This document shows, piece after piece, positions 63,431 through 64,000 of a stretch of DNA of 64,000 nt. Position 1 is the first letter of the stretch; each line of letters starts with the position of its first letter. The DNA is from Odontocerum albicorne. Lineage: Eukaryota > Arthropoda > Insecta > Trichoptera > Odontoceridae. The stretch is from assembly GCA_949825065.1 (NCBI GenBank), contig OX463842.1, positions 49,083,011 through 49,147,010 of the forward strand, written 5' to 3'. The translations under genes and the position numbers were made by a program. The notes under the pieces are model-generated. The model saw only the letters and a program-made list of their open reading frames with translations, was not told where the DNA came from and ran no database searches.

Positions 63431-64000
63431 ACGCTATGGCGTAAGAAAATATTGTTTTTGGTGTCACAGATAGATCCTTAGGGTATAGTCACACAATGCC
63501 CGTAGAATGATAATATTACTTCGTGTAGACATTTAATAGAAACCGCTTCAGCAGCTTGCGACAAACTACAATAATTTGGTCTTTTTTTAGTACCGTCAGG
63601 AATTGGACACGAAACCTCCATGTGAGAGTTAAGATTTCTGCTAAGTTAAAAAATCATCACTGACCCATTTGTAAAAAAAATATCTACACTAAGCTAAAGA
63701 TCATCTCAAGAGCTGGGACTCAGTAGTACTAAAGTACTGAATTGATGTTCAGCATATCGTACGTGTCTACACTGTCAAAAACCTCGGTGTCATTTGATTA
63801 TTATCGACTGTATGTGTTTGTCGCTATTATGAGACTTCTTTACAATACACCGGTTTGCCGCATAAGATTGGAGTATGGCGCCAATAATATGGAATCTGAC
63901 AGGAATTCAAAACTTCCTAGTACTTGAGTGGGTTCAAAAGGGATTTTTATGAAACCTTCATTGTTAAGAGTTTTTTTATGAGTTTAATTGTATGTTACTT
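63431..64000. other. Spacer, nothing recognised
   Basis: No supported gene or repeat up to the window end. Confidence 0.4.

Overview
The window is AT-rich, intron-era animal DNA with no recognisable intact host gene. The repeats point to an insect, most likely a moth or butterfly (or a close relative such as a caddisfly). Three things support this: degraded LINE copies of a type very common in Lepidoptera (minus-strand reading with motifs such as SAYPDRK), a tRNA-headed SINE whose tail resembles common lepidopteran LINE/SINE 3' ends, and a cecropia-type mariner. This host call is an inference from repeat types, not from a host gene.

Layout. 0-5 kb: ORF-poor DNA, a solo LTR (2.0 kb) and a deleted mariner (3.1-4.1 kb). 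6.2-8.9 kb: the 3' end of a Penelope-like element (PLE), whose endonuclease-coding tail has been amplified into fifteen copies of a 155-bp repeat. 9-20 kb: a LINE fragment, a pogo-like remnant, a PLE foldback, a second solo LTR, MITEs, minisatellites, a second PLE palindrome and a second deleted mariner. 20-33 kb: LINE 3' ends, SINEs, short tandem arrays, and a PLE tail carrying a hammerhead-ribozyme-like sequence. 34.2-35.9 kb: a mini LTR retroelement that carries an antisense histone H2B fragment and is inserted in a mariner N-terminal fragment with a short target duplication. 36-52 kb: MITEs, a nearly pure A/T block, more PLE tails (one with a well-formed hammerhead core), LINE and SINE remnants. 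52.5-53.8 kb: a complete mariner with perfect 31-bp terminal repeats, a TA duplication and an uninterrupted 339-codon transposase, the only convincing intact gene here. 54-64 kb: a 1.3-kb array of a 22-bp satellite, LINE and SINE remnants and a piggyBac-type MITE.

The genes do not form a pathway. What recurs is PLE tails (at least three sequence families) placed singly, as inverted dimers or in permuted order, several with a CUGANGA...GAAA hammerhead-type core. The most unusual objects are the H2B-carrying LTR element, the tandem amplification of PLE endonuclease sequence, and the intact mariner. Many possible reading frames of 60-110 codons lie in the AT-rich spacers; most begin at non-ATG codons or show no family resemblance and are not annotated as genes.
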